Positions 29,216 through 36,885 of a DNA stretch of 64,000 nucleotides are shown here, piece after piece. Source of the stretch: RDXT01 sp033765305 (GTDB lineage: Bacteria > Bacteroidota > Bacteroidia > J057); assembly GCA_033765305.1 (NCBI GenBank), contig JANRID010000062.1, positions 42,017 through 106,016 of the forward strand, given 5' to 3'. The translations under genes were made by a program, and so were the position numbers. The notes beneath the pieces were generated by a model that was given only the letters and a program-made list of their open reading frames with translations, had not been told where the DNA came from and did not search any database. How positions within the stretch are numbered: the first letter of the stretch is position 1; every line of letters starts with the position of its first letter.

Positions 29216-29988
29216 GATGCGGCAGAGCGGTTGAATTCGTGCAGCGATTGGCGTTCCTGCATGCGGCGGGCAGCCAGCTCGATGCGGCTGCGCAGCTCGA
29301 ACATCCAGATCCCGAGCAGGATGAATCCGAGCATGCCGGGATAGAGCACGGCGCGGAACTCATTGCTGATCTGGCTTTTATCGAACACGAACGATCCTTT
29401 TCCGGCAGTCGGATGCAGGCCTTCGTACATCCGGGGAATGATGAAAAACAGCGGGATCAGCGCCGCGAAGGCGAAGATGTTGTACACCGCGGCTACCCGC
29501 GCACGCTGGGAAGGCTCGGCAAAGGAGCTCCGCAGCAGGAAATAGGCCAGGTAAATCAGCAGGGCGATGAGCGCGCAGACCTGAATCGGGTCCCAGACCC
29601 ACCAGCTGGAAAACTCCGCGCCGCCGCTTTGCGGCGCCCAGGCCACCCGTGACCAGACCATCCCCGTACCCAGCCCCAGGATGTTGAAAATCACCCCGAT
29701 CTTGGCCGCTTCCCGTGCCTGGATGTCCACCGCCAGCGGCGATACCGAAGGCGTCAGATCCGGATCGAGCAGGCGCAGCAGGCGGATGCTGTGGTAGAGC
29801 GAGATGCCCATGAGCACGATCGTCGCGAACCACATCGGCACATGGTAGAAAATATTGCGGCTGCTTTGCCCCAGAATGCCTTCATTGAGCTGCGGCAGCG
29901 GGCTCAGCAGACCCCAGACCAGGGCATAGAGCACCAGCAGGGCCCCCAATGTCTTATATCCCAGGCTCAGAAGCTGTCTTCGGTCCAT
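29212..29988 (-). CDS. ccmC: CcmC heme-handling membrane protein
   Basis: A 258-residue protein with six membrane helices. The tryptophan-rich WWD motif is present in EFSSWWVWDPIQVCALIALL, and one heme-ligand histidine is in NIFYHVPMWFA; a second candidate lies in RMYEGLHPTAGKGSF. CcmC loads heme onto CcmE. The gene overlaps ccmD downstream and is separated from ccmB upstream by 125 bp, a gap in which I see no gene. Confidence 0.9.
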   Translation of the reverse strand: MDRRQLLSLGYKTLGALLVLYALVWGLLSPLPQLNEGILGQSSRNIFYHVPMWFATIVLMGISLYHSIRLLRLLDPDLTPSVSPLAVDIQAREAAKIGVIFNILGLGTGMVWSRVAWAPQSGGAEFSSWWVWDPIQVCALIALLIYLAYFLLRSSFAEPSQRARVAAVYNIFAFAALIPLFFIIPRMYEGLHPTAGKGSFVFDKSQISNEFRAVLYPGMLGFILLGIWMFELRSRIELAARRMQERQSLHEFNRSAAS

Positions 29989-30113
29989 ATCACCTCTAAA
30001 CTAGCAAGGTTCACGAATGTTGAGTCTGCCCCTTGGCTCCTCAAATGTACGACTTGTGCGTTTCCCGCTCCAAATTCAGATGAAACATTCGCAATTCTTC
30101 CGGCGCCTTTCCG

Positions 30114-30770
30114 CTAATCGCGCCACACAAACGGAAACAGCACGACCGAGGCGCCTGTCAGGGCTGCCGAGATCCCGGCCAGCAGCAGCACGCCCGAGGC
30201 ATCACTGCTTCCGGACAGGCCGCGCAGCTCGGTCTGCGTCAGGCGGATGAGCGTGAGCAGCGCCGGCATCAGCAGCGGAAAGCTGAGCACCGCCAGCAGC
30301 GTGGTCCGGTTTTCGGCCTTGGACGCAATCGCCGATACCAGCGTCAGCGTGGAAGCCAGCGCAAAGCCGCCCCCCAGCAGCAAGCCCGCCATCCGCAGCG
30401 GCGATGCCACCGGGATTTCCCCCAGAAATGCATACACTGCCAGCGTAACCCCGGACACCAGCCACAGCAGCAGCCCGTAATACAGGATCTTGGCCAGCAC
30501 GATGGCCTCCGGCCGCGCCAGGGTGTAGAGGTAAAGCATCTGCCCCGGCTGCTCAGCCATGAAGCTCCGCGCCACCGAGGTCACCGCGACGAAGAGCATC
30601 ATCACCCAGAACAGGGCCGACCACAGCTCCGGATGAATGCGCCCCGCAAACGCCGTCGTGACCGATACCACCATGCTCAGCACATAGAGCAGCAGCCCGT
30701 TCAGCGCGTAGCGCTGCCGCCATTCGAGCAGCAGTTCCTTGTGCATCAGGGCCAGGGTCTCGCGGAGCAT
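30114..30770 (-). CDS. ccmB: CcmB, membrane subunit of the ccm ABC complex
   Basis: A 218-residue protein with six membrane helices (for example LWSALFWVMMLFVAVTSVAR and AGLLLGGGFALASTLTLVSA). The N-terminus MLRETLALMHKELLLEWRQR is the usual CcmB opening. CcmB pairs with the ATPase CcmA to release holo-CcmE; no ccmA is found in this window. It is the first gene of the cluster and has its own promoter element at 30809. Confidence 0.85.
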   Translation of the reverse strand: MLRETLALMHKELLLEWRQRYALNGLLLYVLSMVVSVTTAFAGRIHPELWSALFWVMMLFVAVTSVARSFMAEQPGQMLYLYTLARPEAIVLAKILYYGLLLWLVSGVTLAVYAFLGEIPVASPLRMAGLLLGGGFALASTLTLVSAIASKAENRTTLLAVLSFPLLMPALLTLIRLTQTELRGLSGSSDASGVLLLAGISAALTGASVVLFPFVWRD

Positions 30771-30808
30771 CGGGAAGGCCGCTGCAGGCTTATTCCCCGC
30801 AGCGGGTT

Positions 30809-30816
30809 CAAATATA
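30809..30816 (-). promoter_or_regulatory. -7 element of the ccm operon
   Basis: TATATTTG on the minus strand is an exact TAnnTTTG match, giving a leader of about 32 nt to the ccmB start. It lies in the 76-bp gap after pruA. No clear TTG at the right spacing. Confidence 0.4.
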
Positions 30817-30846
30817 GCGGTTTTGCCAGAGCTTTATGCAGATGCC

Positions 30847-32484
30847 TCAGGCTTCCTCCATGAACGGATAGCGGTACTCGTGCGGCGGTACGAAGTTTTC
30901 CTTGATCGCCCGCGCCGACACCCAGCGGATCAGGTTCAGGTAGGAGCCCGCCTTGTCATTCGTGCCGCTGGCCCGCGCCCCGCCGAAGGGCTGCTGCCCG
31001 ACTACGGCGCCGGTCGGCTTGTCGTTGAGGTAAAAATTGCCGGCCGCATTGCGCAGCTTCCGCGAGGCCAGCTCCAGGATGTAGCGGTCCTGCGCAAAGA
31101 TGGCGCCCGTCAGGGCATAGGGGCCCGTGCGGTCTACCAGCTCCAGCGTCTGCTCGAACGCCTCGTCCTCAAAGCGGAAAATCGTCAGCACCGGCCCGAA
31201 AATCTCTTCGCACATGGTCAGAAACTGCGGATTCTCCGTCAGGATCACCGTCGGCTCGATGAAATAGCCCACCGATTTGTCGTAGCCCCCGCCGATCAGG
31301 ATATCGGCATCGGGCGAGGCCTTGGCCCGGTCGATGTAGCCGGTGATCTTGTCGAAGGCCTTTTCGTCGATGACGGCATTGATGAAGTTGCGGAAATCCG
31401 CCGGATCGCCCATCCGGAAAGAGGCCAGATCCGTCCGCAGCCGGTCGATCACCGCATCGTATACCGATGCGCTCAGGTACACCCGCGAGGCTGCGGAGCA
31501 TTTTTGCCCCTGATACTCAAAGGCCCCCCGTGCAATGGCCGTAGCTGCCGCCGCCACGTCCGCCGACTGGTGCACGACGATGAAATCCTTGCCGCCCGTT
31601 TCGCCCACAATCCGCGGATAGCCCTTGTAGATCGGCATGCTTTCCCCGATGGTCCGCCACATGGACTGGAATACGCCCGTGGAGCCCGTAAAGTGAATGC
31701 CCGCAAAGTCGGGGTGGGAAAATACGACGCTGCCCACCGTGGGCCCGTCCACATACACGAGGTTGATGACGCCATCCGGCAGCCCGGCTTCACGCAGCAG
31801 CTCCATGATGATGTGGGCGGAATAAATCTGGCTTTCCGCCGGCTTCCAGACCACCACATTGCCCATCAGGGCCGGGGCCGTGGGCAGATTGCCGGCGATC
31901 GAGGTGAAGTTGAAGGGGGTAAGGGCGAATACAAAGCCTTCGAGCGGTCGGTATTCGACCCGGTTCCAGGTATTGGCCGGCGAAATGGGCTGATCCCGGT
32001 AGATTTGGGTCATGTAATGGACATTGAACCGGAAAAAGTCCGCCAGTTCAGCCACTGCATCGATCTCCGCCTGGTAGATATTCTTGGATTGGGCCAGCAT
32101 GGTGGCCGCATTCATGCGTGCGCGCCAGGGGCCAGCCAGCAGATCGGCGGCTTTGAGGAAAATGGAAGCGCGATGCTCCCAGGACAGGGCCTCCCAGTCC
32201 GCCTTGGCGGCCAGGGCCGCATCGACGGCGGCCTTCACGTGCGAGGCATCCCCGCGCGAGTACCAGCCGAGGGTATGGCGGTGGTTGTGCGGGGGCGACA
32301 CCCGGCGCTGGTCTTCGGTGAAGACGTATTCCCCCCCGATGTGCATCGGTATGCGGATTTCCTGGGCCGAAAGATCAGCCAGGGCGCGCTTGACGGCGGC
32401 ACGTTCCGGCGAGCCGGGCGCGTAGCTCAGCACCGGCTCGTTGCGGGGGACAGGCACTTGAAAGAATCCCGTTTGCATAGTCAT
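30847..32484 (-). CDS. pruA: L-glutamate gamma-semialdehyde dehydrogenase
   Basis: A 545-residue NAD-dependent aldehyde dehydrogenase that oxidises glutamate semialdehyde (P5C) to glutamate, the last step of proline and ornithine breakdown. The catalytic Glu lies in IVGETGGKDFIVVH and the nucleophilic Cys in YQGQKCSAASRVY. The length and the GFFQVPVPRNEPVLSYAPGS opening are typical of the Bacteroidota/eukaryotic PruA type. There is no fused proline dehydrogenase domain. Ornithine aminotransferase at 50.7 kb would make its substrate. Confidence 0.9.
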   Translation of the reverse strand: MTMQTGFFQVPVPRNEPVLSYAPGSPERAAVKRALADLSAQEIRIPMHIGGEYVFTEDQRRVSPPHNHRHTLGWYSRGDASHVKAAVDAALAAKADWEALSWEHRASIFLKAADLLAGPWRARMNAATMLAQSKNIYQAEIDAVAELADFFRFNVHYMTQIYRDQPISPANTWNRVEYRPLEGFVFALTPFNFTSIAGNLPTAPALMGNVVVWKPAESQIYSAHIIMELLREAGLPDGVINLVYVDGPTVGSVVFSHPDFAGIHFTGSTGVFQSMWRTIGESMPIYKGYPRIVGETGGKDFIVVHQSADVAAAATAIARGAFEYQGQKCSAASRVYLSASVYDAVIDRLRTDLASFRMGDPADFRNFINAVIDEKAFDKITGYIDRAKASPDADILIGGGYDKSVGYFIEPTVILTENPQFLTMCEEIFGPVLTIFRFEDEAFEQTLELVDRTGPYALTGAIFAQDRYILELASRKLRNAAGNFYLNDKPTGAVVGQQPFGGARASGTNDKAGSYLNLIRWVSARAIKENFVPPHEYRYPFMEEA

Positions 32485-32498
32485 TTCGCTTGGAGGCG

Positions 32499-32506
32499 CA
32501 AATATA
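32499..32506 (-). promoter_or_regulatory. -7 element of pruA
   Basis: TATATTTG on the minus strand, 15 bp before the pruA ATG, exactly matches TAnnTTTG. The leader would be very short (about 8 nt). Confidence 0.35.
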
Positions 32507-32595
32507 CGCCGCCATGCGATGCGGATGGACGGGAAATTTATCCCTGCGGGCGCTCCGTCCGGGAGGCCCGCAGGCAGGATCAGGGCCGAAGCTGC

Positions 32596-33183
32596 TCAGG
32601 CGGCGTCCGACACGCAGAAGAGCCAGAAGCCCATCTCCGGATCGAGCACCATCCAGGTATAATCCTGGCCTGCGCCGGCAAACCAGGCGGCCCAGGGCGC
32701 ACGGGCTGCAAAAACCCGCACGGCGTCGAAGCGGCCGCCGGTGAGCTTGCGGACGGCCTGCTCGGCCAGCAGCTTCACCTGCTCCTGGTTGCCGCGGCTG
32801 CGCGGATACGCGCCCTGACGGTAAAGCAGCTCGGCGAGCTGGCCGTCGAGCAGGAAGGGATTTTCCTCGGTGATTTTCAGCTCGCGCAGCAGGCCTGCGT
32901 CAGGCACCAGGTTGAGCTCGGTCAGGGAAGCGGGCACTTCAGGCTGGCTCAGCAGGGTGCGGAAGAGCTTGGCAGCACCTGCCCCTTCGACCGCCTGGGC
33001 GAAAGCTGCCGGATCTGCGGCGCGGAATTGCAGCATCCGCGCACCGGGATGCACATAGCTCTGGTTGCAGGCGCTGACAAAATCGATCACCGGCTTGCTG
33101 ATGATCTGGGCAGGCAGCAGGGACGGAAAACGCAGCGGCCCGCTGCGGGATGGTTGTACGGGGGTAAGCAATTCGGAGGACAT
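32596..33183 (-). CDS. Hypothetical cytoplasmic protein
   Basis: A 195-residue protein without signal or membrane segment. It is predicted to be mostly helical in the middle (LLRELKITEENPFLLDGQLA) and ends in strands AAWFAGAGQDYTWMVLDPEM, then GFWLFCVSDAA. The 'DYTWMVLDPE...WLFCVSD' ending recalls conserved unknown proteins of Bacteroidota, but I cannot name a family. ATG 33183 is chosen because it begins the compact protein; a longer frame extends into the promoter region shared with the divergent gene at 33329. Confidence 0.6.
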   Translation of the reverse strand: MSSELLTPVQPSRSGPLRFPSLLPAQIISKPVIDFVSACNQSYVHPGARMLQFRAADPAAFAQAVEGAGAAKLFRTLLSQPEVPASLTELNLVPDAGLLRELKITEENPFLLDGQLAELLYRQGAYPRSRGNQEQVKLLAEQAVRKLTGGRFDAVRVFAARAPWAAWFAGAGQDYTWMVLDPEMGFWLFCVSDAA

Positions 33184-33328
33184 GTGTGTCTGCGATTTAG
33201 GTATAGTTGAACGGCTATACAAGTAACCAAAAGCCAGGAAGCCTGTTGCAACACCGAAGCCGGAAAAGCATTGCCTGAATACCGCACGGACCATTGCGCT
33301 GCAAGCGCATGCAGCGGATATTGCAGCC

Positions 33329-33793
33329 ATGTCTGAATGGTTTCCGGTATATTTTTCGGAGGAGGAACTCGAATCCCTCCAGGCCCAGGAAGGCAAGCGC
33401 CTGCATATGGCCCATTACATCGTGTGGCAGAATCTGACCGCCAACGGCGAGCAGTTCGAAGCGCTCGACTGGATCGAGCTGCACTGGACCGACGGCAGCA
33501 CCGTCGCGTTTCACGCGGACGCGGATACGGATGCGATCCGCATCCGTCCGCTGAACTTCGGGCTGGAGCAGACCCGTGTGCTCCAGGAATTCGGCCGGCA
33601 GGCCCGGCTCGAACGTATCGATATGAGCCTCAGCCCGGTATGGGCACCCGTCATCGGCCGCAGGCTCAGCGGCATCGGCCTCGACGAATTCGATGCCGGC
33701 CTGTTCCGCAGCGAACTGCTCCAGCTGGGCTTTGAGGGCCTGCAGATTGAAATCGCCCGCGACACCGAGGGCCTCCTCGCCCGCCAGGTGTAG
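33329..33793 (+). CDS. Hypothetical protein, stop codon inside a repeat array
   Basis: A 154-residue acidic protein starting MSEWFPVYFSEEELESLQAQ. It has no signal peptide and looks like a mixed alpha/beta cytoplasmic protein (DWIELHWTDGSTVAFHADAD). No family recognised. Its TAG stop at 33791-33793 is also the first three bases of the hairpin repeat array, so the array directly abuts the gene and may have replaced its original 3' end. It diverges from the gene at 33183 with 145 bp between starts. Confidence 0.6.
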   Translation: MSEWFPVYFSEEELESLQAQEGKRLHMAHYIVWQNLTANGEQFEALDWIELHWTDGSTVAFHADADTDAIRIRPLNFGLEQTRVLQEFGRQARLERIDMSLSPVWAPVIGRRLSGIGLDEFDAGLFRSELLQLGFEGLQIEIARDTEGLLARQV

Positions 33794-33955
33794 ACGGCCG
33801 CAGGACGTCTCTACGAACCCAAACCGGGGATGGCGGATGATCACCGGGCCAGGGAGACGGCCGCAGGCCGTCTCTACGAACCCAAACCGGGGATGGTGGA
33901 TGATCAATACGGGGGATAGGGAGACGGCCGCAGGACGTCTCTACGAACCAAAACC
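33791..33955. repeat. Three-copy tandem array of a hairpin-bearing repeat
   Basis: Three units begin at 33791, 33854 and 33921 (periods 63 and 67). Each contains GACGGCCGCAGG(A/C)CGTCTC, then TACGAACC(C)AAAACC or close to it, and the first two continue into GGGGATGG(C/T)GGATGATCA. In unit 2 the core is a perfect hairpin: GAGACGGCC, loop GCA, GGCCGTCTC. In units 1 and 3 one base change (GGACGTCTC) breaks one pair. This resembles the GTAGAGACG...CGTCTCTAC class of interspersed palindromic repeats seen in several bacterial groups. Confidence 0.85.
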
Positions 33956-33965
33956 CTGCCGATGG

Positions 33966-34054
33966 TCTTACTACTTGATACTAACTACTTGATACTAAAC
34001 ACTTCATACTCAATACTCAATACTCACTACTCAATACCCACTACTCACTACCCC
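33966..34054. repeat. Low-complexity TACT/CACTAC tract before the HupE-like gene
   Basis: About 90 bases built from variants of ACTACTTGATACTA, then CTCAATA and CTCACTAC, almost free of G. It is strongly different in composition from the GC-rich surroundings and ends 2 bp before the ATG at 34056, so it forms the entire leader of that gene. Confidence 0.8.
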
Positions 34055-34055
34055 C

Positions 34056-34649
34056 ATGCCCACCATCTACCTCCAGCTCGGCTTCGAACACATCCTCGAC
34101 CCGCAAGGCTACGACCACATGCTCTTCATCGTCGCCCTCTGCGCAGCGTACCGCCCCGCCCAGTGGCGCAACATCGTCGTGCTCGTCACCGCCTTCACCA
34201 TCGGGCACTCTGTCACCCTGGCCCTGGCCGTGCTGGATCTCTTCCGGCTGCCCGAAGCCTGGGTCGAACTCGGCATTCCAGTCACCATTTTCCTCACCTG
34301 CCTTTACAACCTCTGGCACGGCGTGCAGGAACGCAGCCCCCGCCGCGTGCAATTCAACTACCTGCTGGCGCTGCTGTTCGGCTTCATCCACGGCATGGGC
34401 TTCAGCAATTACCTCCGCAGCCTGCTTGCCATGGGCGGCACAGAGCAGGTCGCGGGCCCCTTGCTCTTCTTCAACCTCGGGATCGAAGGCGGACAGCTGG
34501 TTCTGGTGGCGCTGATGCTGGGGCTGGCCTGGGCCGTGCTCGACCGGCTCAAAGCCCCGCACCGCTACTGGAACTGGGCCGTCTCCGGCATCGCGGCCCT
34601 GGCAGCCCTGCAGCTCATCGCCGAAAAGGCCGGCGAGCTGATGGCCTGA
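34056..34649 (+). CDS. HupE/UreJ-like membrane protein
   Basis: A 197-residue protein with about six membrane helices. It begins YLQLGFEHILDPQGYDHMLF, which contains the family's GxxHIxxGxDH-like histidine cluster, followed by TAFTIGHSVTLALAV and GFIHGMGFSNYLRSL. HupE/UreJ proteins are nickel or cobalt permeases linked to hydrogenase or urease, but no such enzyme is nearby; many Bacteroidota carry stand-alone members of unknown substrate. Translation starts 2 bp after a low-complexity tract. Confidence 0.8.
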   Translation: MPTIYLQLGFEHILDPQGYDHMLFIVALCAAYRPAQWRNIVVLVTAFTIGHSVTLALAVLDLFRLPEAWVELGIPVTIFLTCLYNLWHGVQERSPRRVQFNYLLALLFGFIHGMGFSNYLRSLLAMGGTEQVAGPLLFFNLGIEGGQLVLVALMLGLAWAVLDRLKAPHRYWNWAVSGIAALAALQLIAEKAGELMA

Positions 34650-34664
34650 GCAGCCGGCGCGGCC

Positions 34665-36296
34665 TTATTTCCCCGGTCCGATCAGCGGCACGCCGATCGT
34701 GGCGCCCGGCGCCTGCAGGCCCAGCAGATTGGCAATGGTGGGCGCAATGTCCACAATATACACCAGTTCGTCCGAACGGCCCGGATTCACCCGCCAGCCG
34801 TAGAAGAGCATCGGCACATGGGTATCGTAGGGATAGGGCGACCCGTGCGAGGTGCCGTTCTGCATCTGGTAGCTCATGTGGTTGAATGCCAGCTCGTAGC
34901 AGATATCGCCGGAACGGTACGGATGGAATCCATTGAGGGTCAGCGCCGACATGCTGCGCAGGGGCGTCCGCCCGTTGAGGTCGGCTTTGGTGTAGATCGC
35001 ACTCATAGCCGGAAACGCATTCCGCAGGCAGCGCACCAGCTCGCGGTCCACCAGCGCCGCATCCAGCCGCAGGCGGTCGATCGTGCGGTGGCTGAGGTAG
35101 ATGTGGTTGTCCCAGACCGTATCGATCAGGCCAGCCTCGCCGAAGCGCCAGGCGCAGAACTTCCGGAGGGTATCCTCCACGGCCCGGCTGCTGAGCGTGC
35201 CCTCGAAGATCCGGTTGGCGCGCAGATAGGCCTCATTGGGCTTCACCCCGTGGTCCGAGCTGAGAAACAGCAGGTACTGCCCCTTGCCCACCGCCTGGTC
35301 CAGCGCGGTCAGGATCCGCGCGATCTGGCGGTCGAGGCGGATATAGGTGTCCATCACCTCCATTGAATTGGGGCCGTAGGCATGGCCCACATAGTCGGTG
35401 GAGGAGAACGAAATCGCCAGCAGATCGGGCACGCCGTTCTGGCCCAGGCGCTCCTGGCGCAGCAGCTCCAGCGCAAAATCGGCCAGCAGTTCGTTGCCGA
35501 AGGGCGTCACCCGGACCAGATCCCGCCGCTGGGCCTCCGTCAGATGCTGAAAGCTGTGGGGAAAGGTCGTTTTACCCTCCCGGAAGGCATCAGACTCGCC
35601 CAGCCCCTCGTCGGGCATGGCATTGCGGAAGTCGATGCCGGGACTGCGGTCCCAGCCGCCGGACATGAGCGCCTCCGGGCGCTTGCGGGCGTTGAATTCC
35701 GCTACCCAGGCCGGCAGCTGCAGGGAAGGAAAATAGTAGCTGGACGAAATAAAGCGCCCCGTGGCGCCGTCGTACCAGTACGCAGCGTTGGCGGAGCGTC
35801 CGCCGGGCAGGATCGCGCCGCGGTCCTTGACCGATACGCCGAATACGCGCGAGCGGCCGTTGTTGGACATGCGCAGCTCATCGCCAATGGTGGGCGCCAG
35901 CAGATTGCGGGGCGACATGCGGCCGGCGGCATTATCGGCACCGGCAGTACGGGCCGTATCATCCTGCGCGCAGTAGCGCTCGCTGCGCAGCTGCTTGTCA
36001 TACCACTCATTGGAAATGATGCCGTGGTAATACGGCGTGGTTCCGGTATAAATGCTCGAATGGCCAGGGCCCGTGTAGGTGGGGATGTAGTTGTAATGCG
36101 CATAGGCAAACTGCATGCCCTGCGTCATCAGGCGCTTGAATCCGCCTTCCCCGAACTGATTATAGTAGCGGCTGAGGTAGTCCTGACGCATCTGATCGAC
36201 GACGATGCCGACAATCAGCCGAGGCTGCTGCTGGGCGCGCATGCCAGAAACAGCCGACAGGCATAGCAGCCAGAAAAGGATCGCATTGCGGTACAT
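34665..36296 (-). CDS. PafA-like secreted alkaline phosphatase/phosphodiesterase
   Basis: A 543-residue exported member of the alkaline phosphatase superfamily. The signal peptide is MYRNAILFWLLCLSAVSGMR, then AQ. VGIVVDQMRQDYLSRY has the first metal-binding Asp (D34). PTYTGPGHSSIYTGTTPYYH carries the nucleophile, probably T75. Later metal ligands are in SFSSTDYVGHAYGPNS and LSSDHGVKPNEAY, and the last histidine in GSPYPYDTHVPMLFYG. This matches PafA, the calcium-tolerant phosphate-scavenging monoesterase of Bacteroidota. ATG 36296 is chosen because it begins the signal peptide; a perfect promoter with an internal palindrome lies upstream. Confidence 0.88.
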   Translation of the reverse strand: MYRNAILFWLLCLSAVSGMRAQQQPRLIVGIVVDQMRQDYLSRYYNQFGEGGFKRLMTQGMQFAYAHYNYIPTYTGPGHSSIYTGTTPYYHGIISNEWYDKQLRSERYCAQDDTARTAGADNAAGRMSPRNLLAPTIGDELRMSNNGRSRVFGVSVKDRGAILPGGRSANAAYWYDGATGRFISSSYYFPSLQLPAWVAEFNARKRPEALMSGGWDRSPGIDFRNAMPDEGLGESDAFREGKTTFPHSFQHLTEAQRRDLVRVTPFGNELLADFALELLRQERLGQNGVPDLLAISFSSTDYVGHAYGPNSMEVMDTYIRLDRQIARILTALDQAVGKGQYLLFLSSDHGVKPNEAYLRANRIFEGTLSSRAVEDTLRKFCAWRFGEAGLIDTVWDNHIYLSHRTIDRLRLDAALVDRELVRCLRNAFPAMSAIYTKADLNGRTPLRSMSALTLNGFHPYRSGDICYELAFNHMSYQMQNGTSHGSPYPYDTHVPMLFYGWRVNPGRSDELVYIVDIAPTIANLLGLQAPGATIGVPLIGPGK

Positions 36297-36321
36297 AGGG
36301 CAGAGCTTGGTGTTGATGGGG

Positions 36322-36351
36322 CAAATATACAAGGCCGGATGTTCCGGCCAA
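36322..36351 (-). promoter_or_regulatory. Promoter of the PafA-like gene with palindrome in the spacer
   Basis: TTG, 19 bases, then TATATTTG on the minus strand, an exact consensus with a leader of about 18 nt. The 19-base spacer is filled by the palindrome GGCCGGA-ACA-TCCGGCC (7-bp arms), a good candidate operator between the two promoter elements. Confidence 0.6.
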
Positions 36352-36432
36352 GCCCCTCAAGCCGGGAGCCGGGCCGCGCAGGCTCAACTTTTCCGGCCGT
36401 TCGGCGGTTATGCATTCACCTACTCTGCTCCA

Positions 36433-36885
36433 ATGACTGCAAAAGAAATCATCCCCGTCGGCGTTGCCCTGATCATCGCGCTGTTCGTCTCCTTTCATGC
36501 CTTCCAGGGCCGTCCGCCGGTCGAGTCCGTGCAGCAGGCGTACGAAGCCCAGCGCCTGCGGCGCGACTCGTTTCTCGTGCATTGGACCCCGGCATCCTTC
36601 AGCGGGATCGTGCTGAGCAACGAGGAAATCGTGCGGCGCGTTCCGCGCCGGGCCGTGGAATACCACCTGAGCCTCAAGCCGCTGGAAGCCGCTGCGGACG
36701 TGCCTGCCCATCCCCGCCTCTACCAGCTCGGCAGCGACCCTGCCACCCTGACCCTCAGCGCCTTGCAGGGCAAGAAAATCCGCCCCGGCGATACCCTCCT
36801 CAAGCAGCCCGGCCTGCCGTACTGGCTGCTGCACCGCCGCGAAGGCAAGCCCGACACCTGCTGGTTCGATCCTGGTTTGTTTTGA
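36433..36885 (+). CDS. Membrane-anchored hypothetical protein, coupled to helicase
   Basis: A 150-residue protein with one N-terminal membrane helix (IIPVGVALIIALFVSF) and a periplasmic domain (PAFSGIVLSN-type strands, PGDTLLKQPGLPYWLLHRRE). No recognised family. ATG 36433 is chosen because it begins the helix. Its TGA overlaps the TTG start of the helicase gene (TTGA), so the two are translationally coupled although one is membrane-bound and the other a DNA repair enzyme. Confidence 0.65.
   Translation: MTAKEIIPVGVALIIALFVSFHAFQGRPPVESVQQAYEAQRLRRDSFLVHWTPASFSGIVLSNEEIVRRVPRRAVEYHLSLKPLEAAADVPAHPRLYQLGSDPATLTLSALQGKKIRPGDTLLKQPGLPYWLLHRREGKPDTCWFDPGLF

Noticed and set aside
33791..33955. 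Possible CRISPR array
   Set aside because: Only three units, the repeats are 60 bp or more with near-identical intervening sequence, and there are no unique spacers or cas genes.
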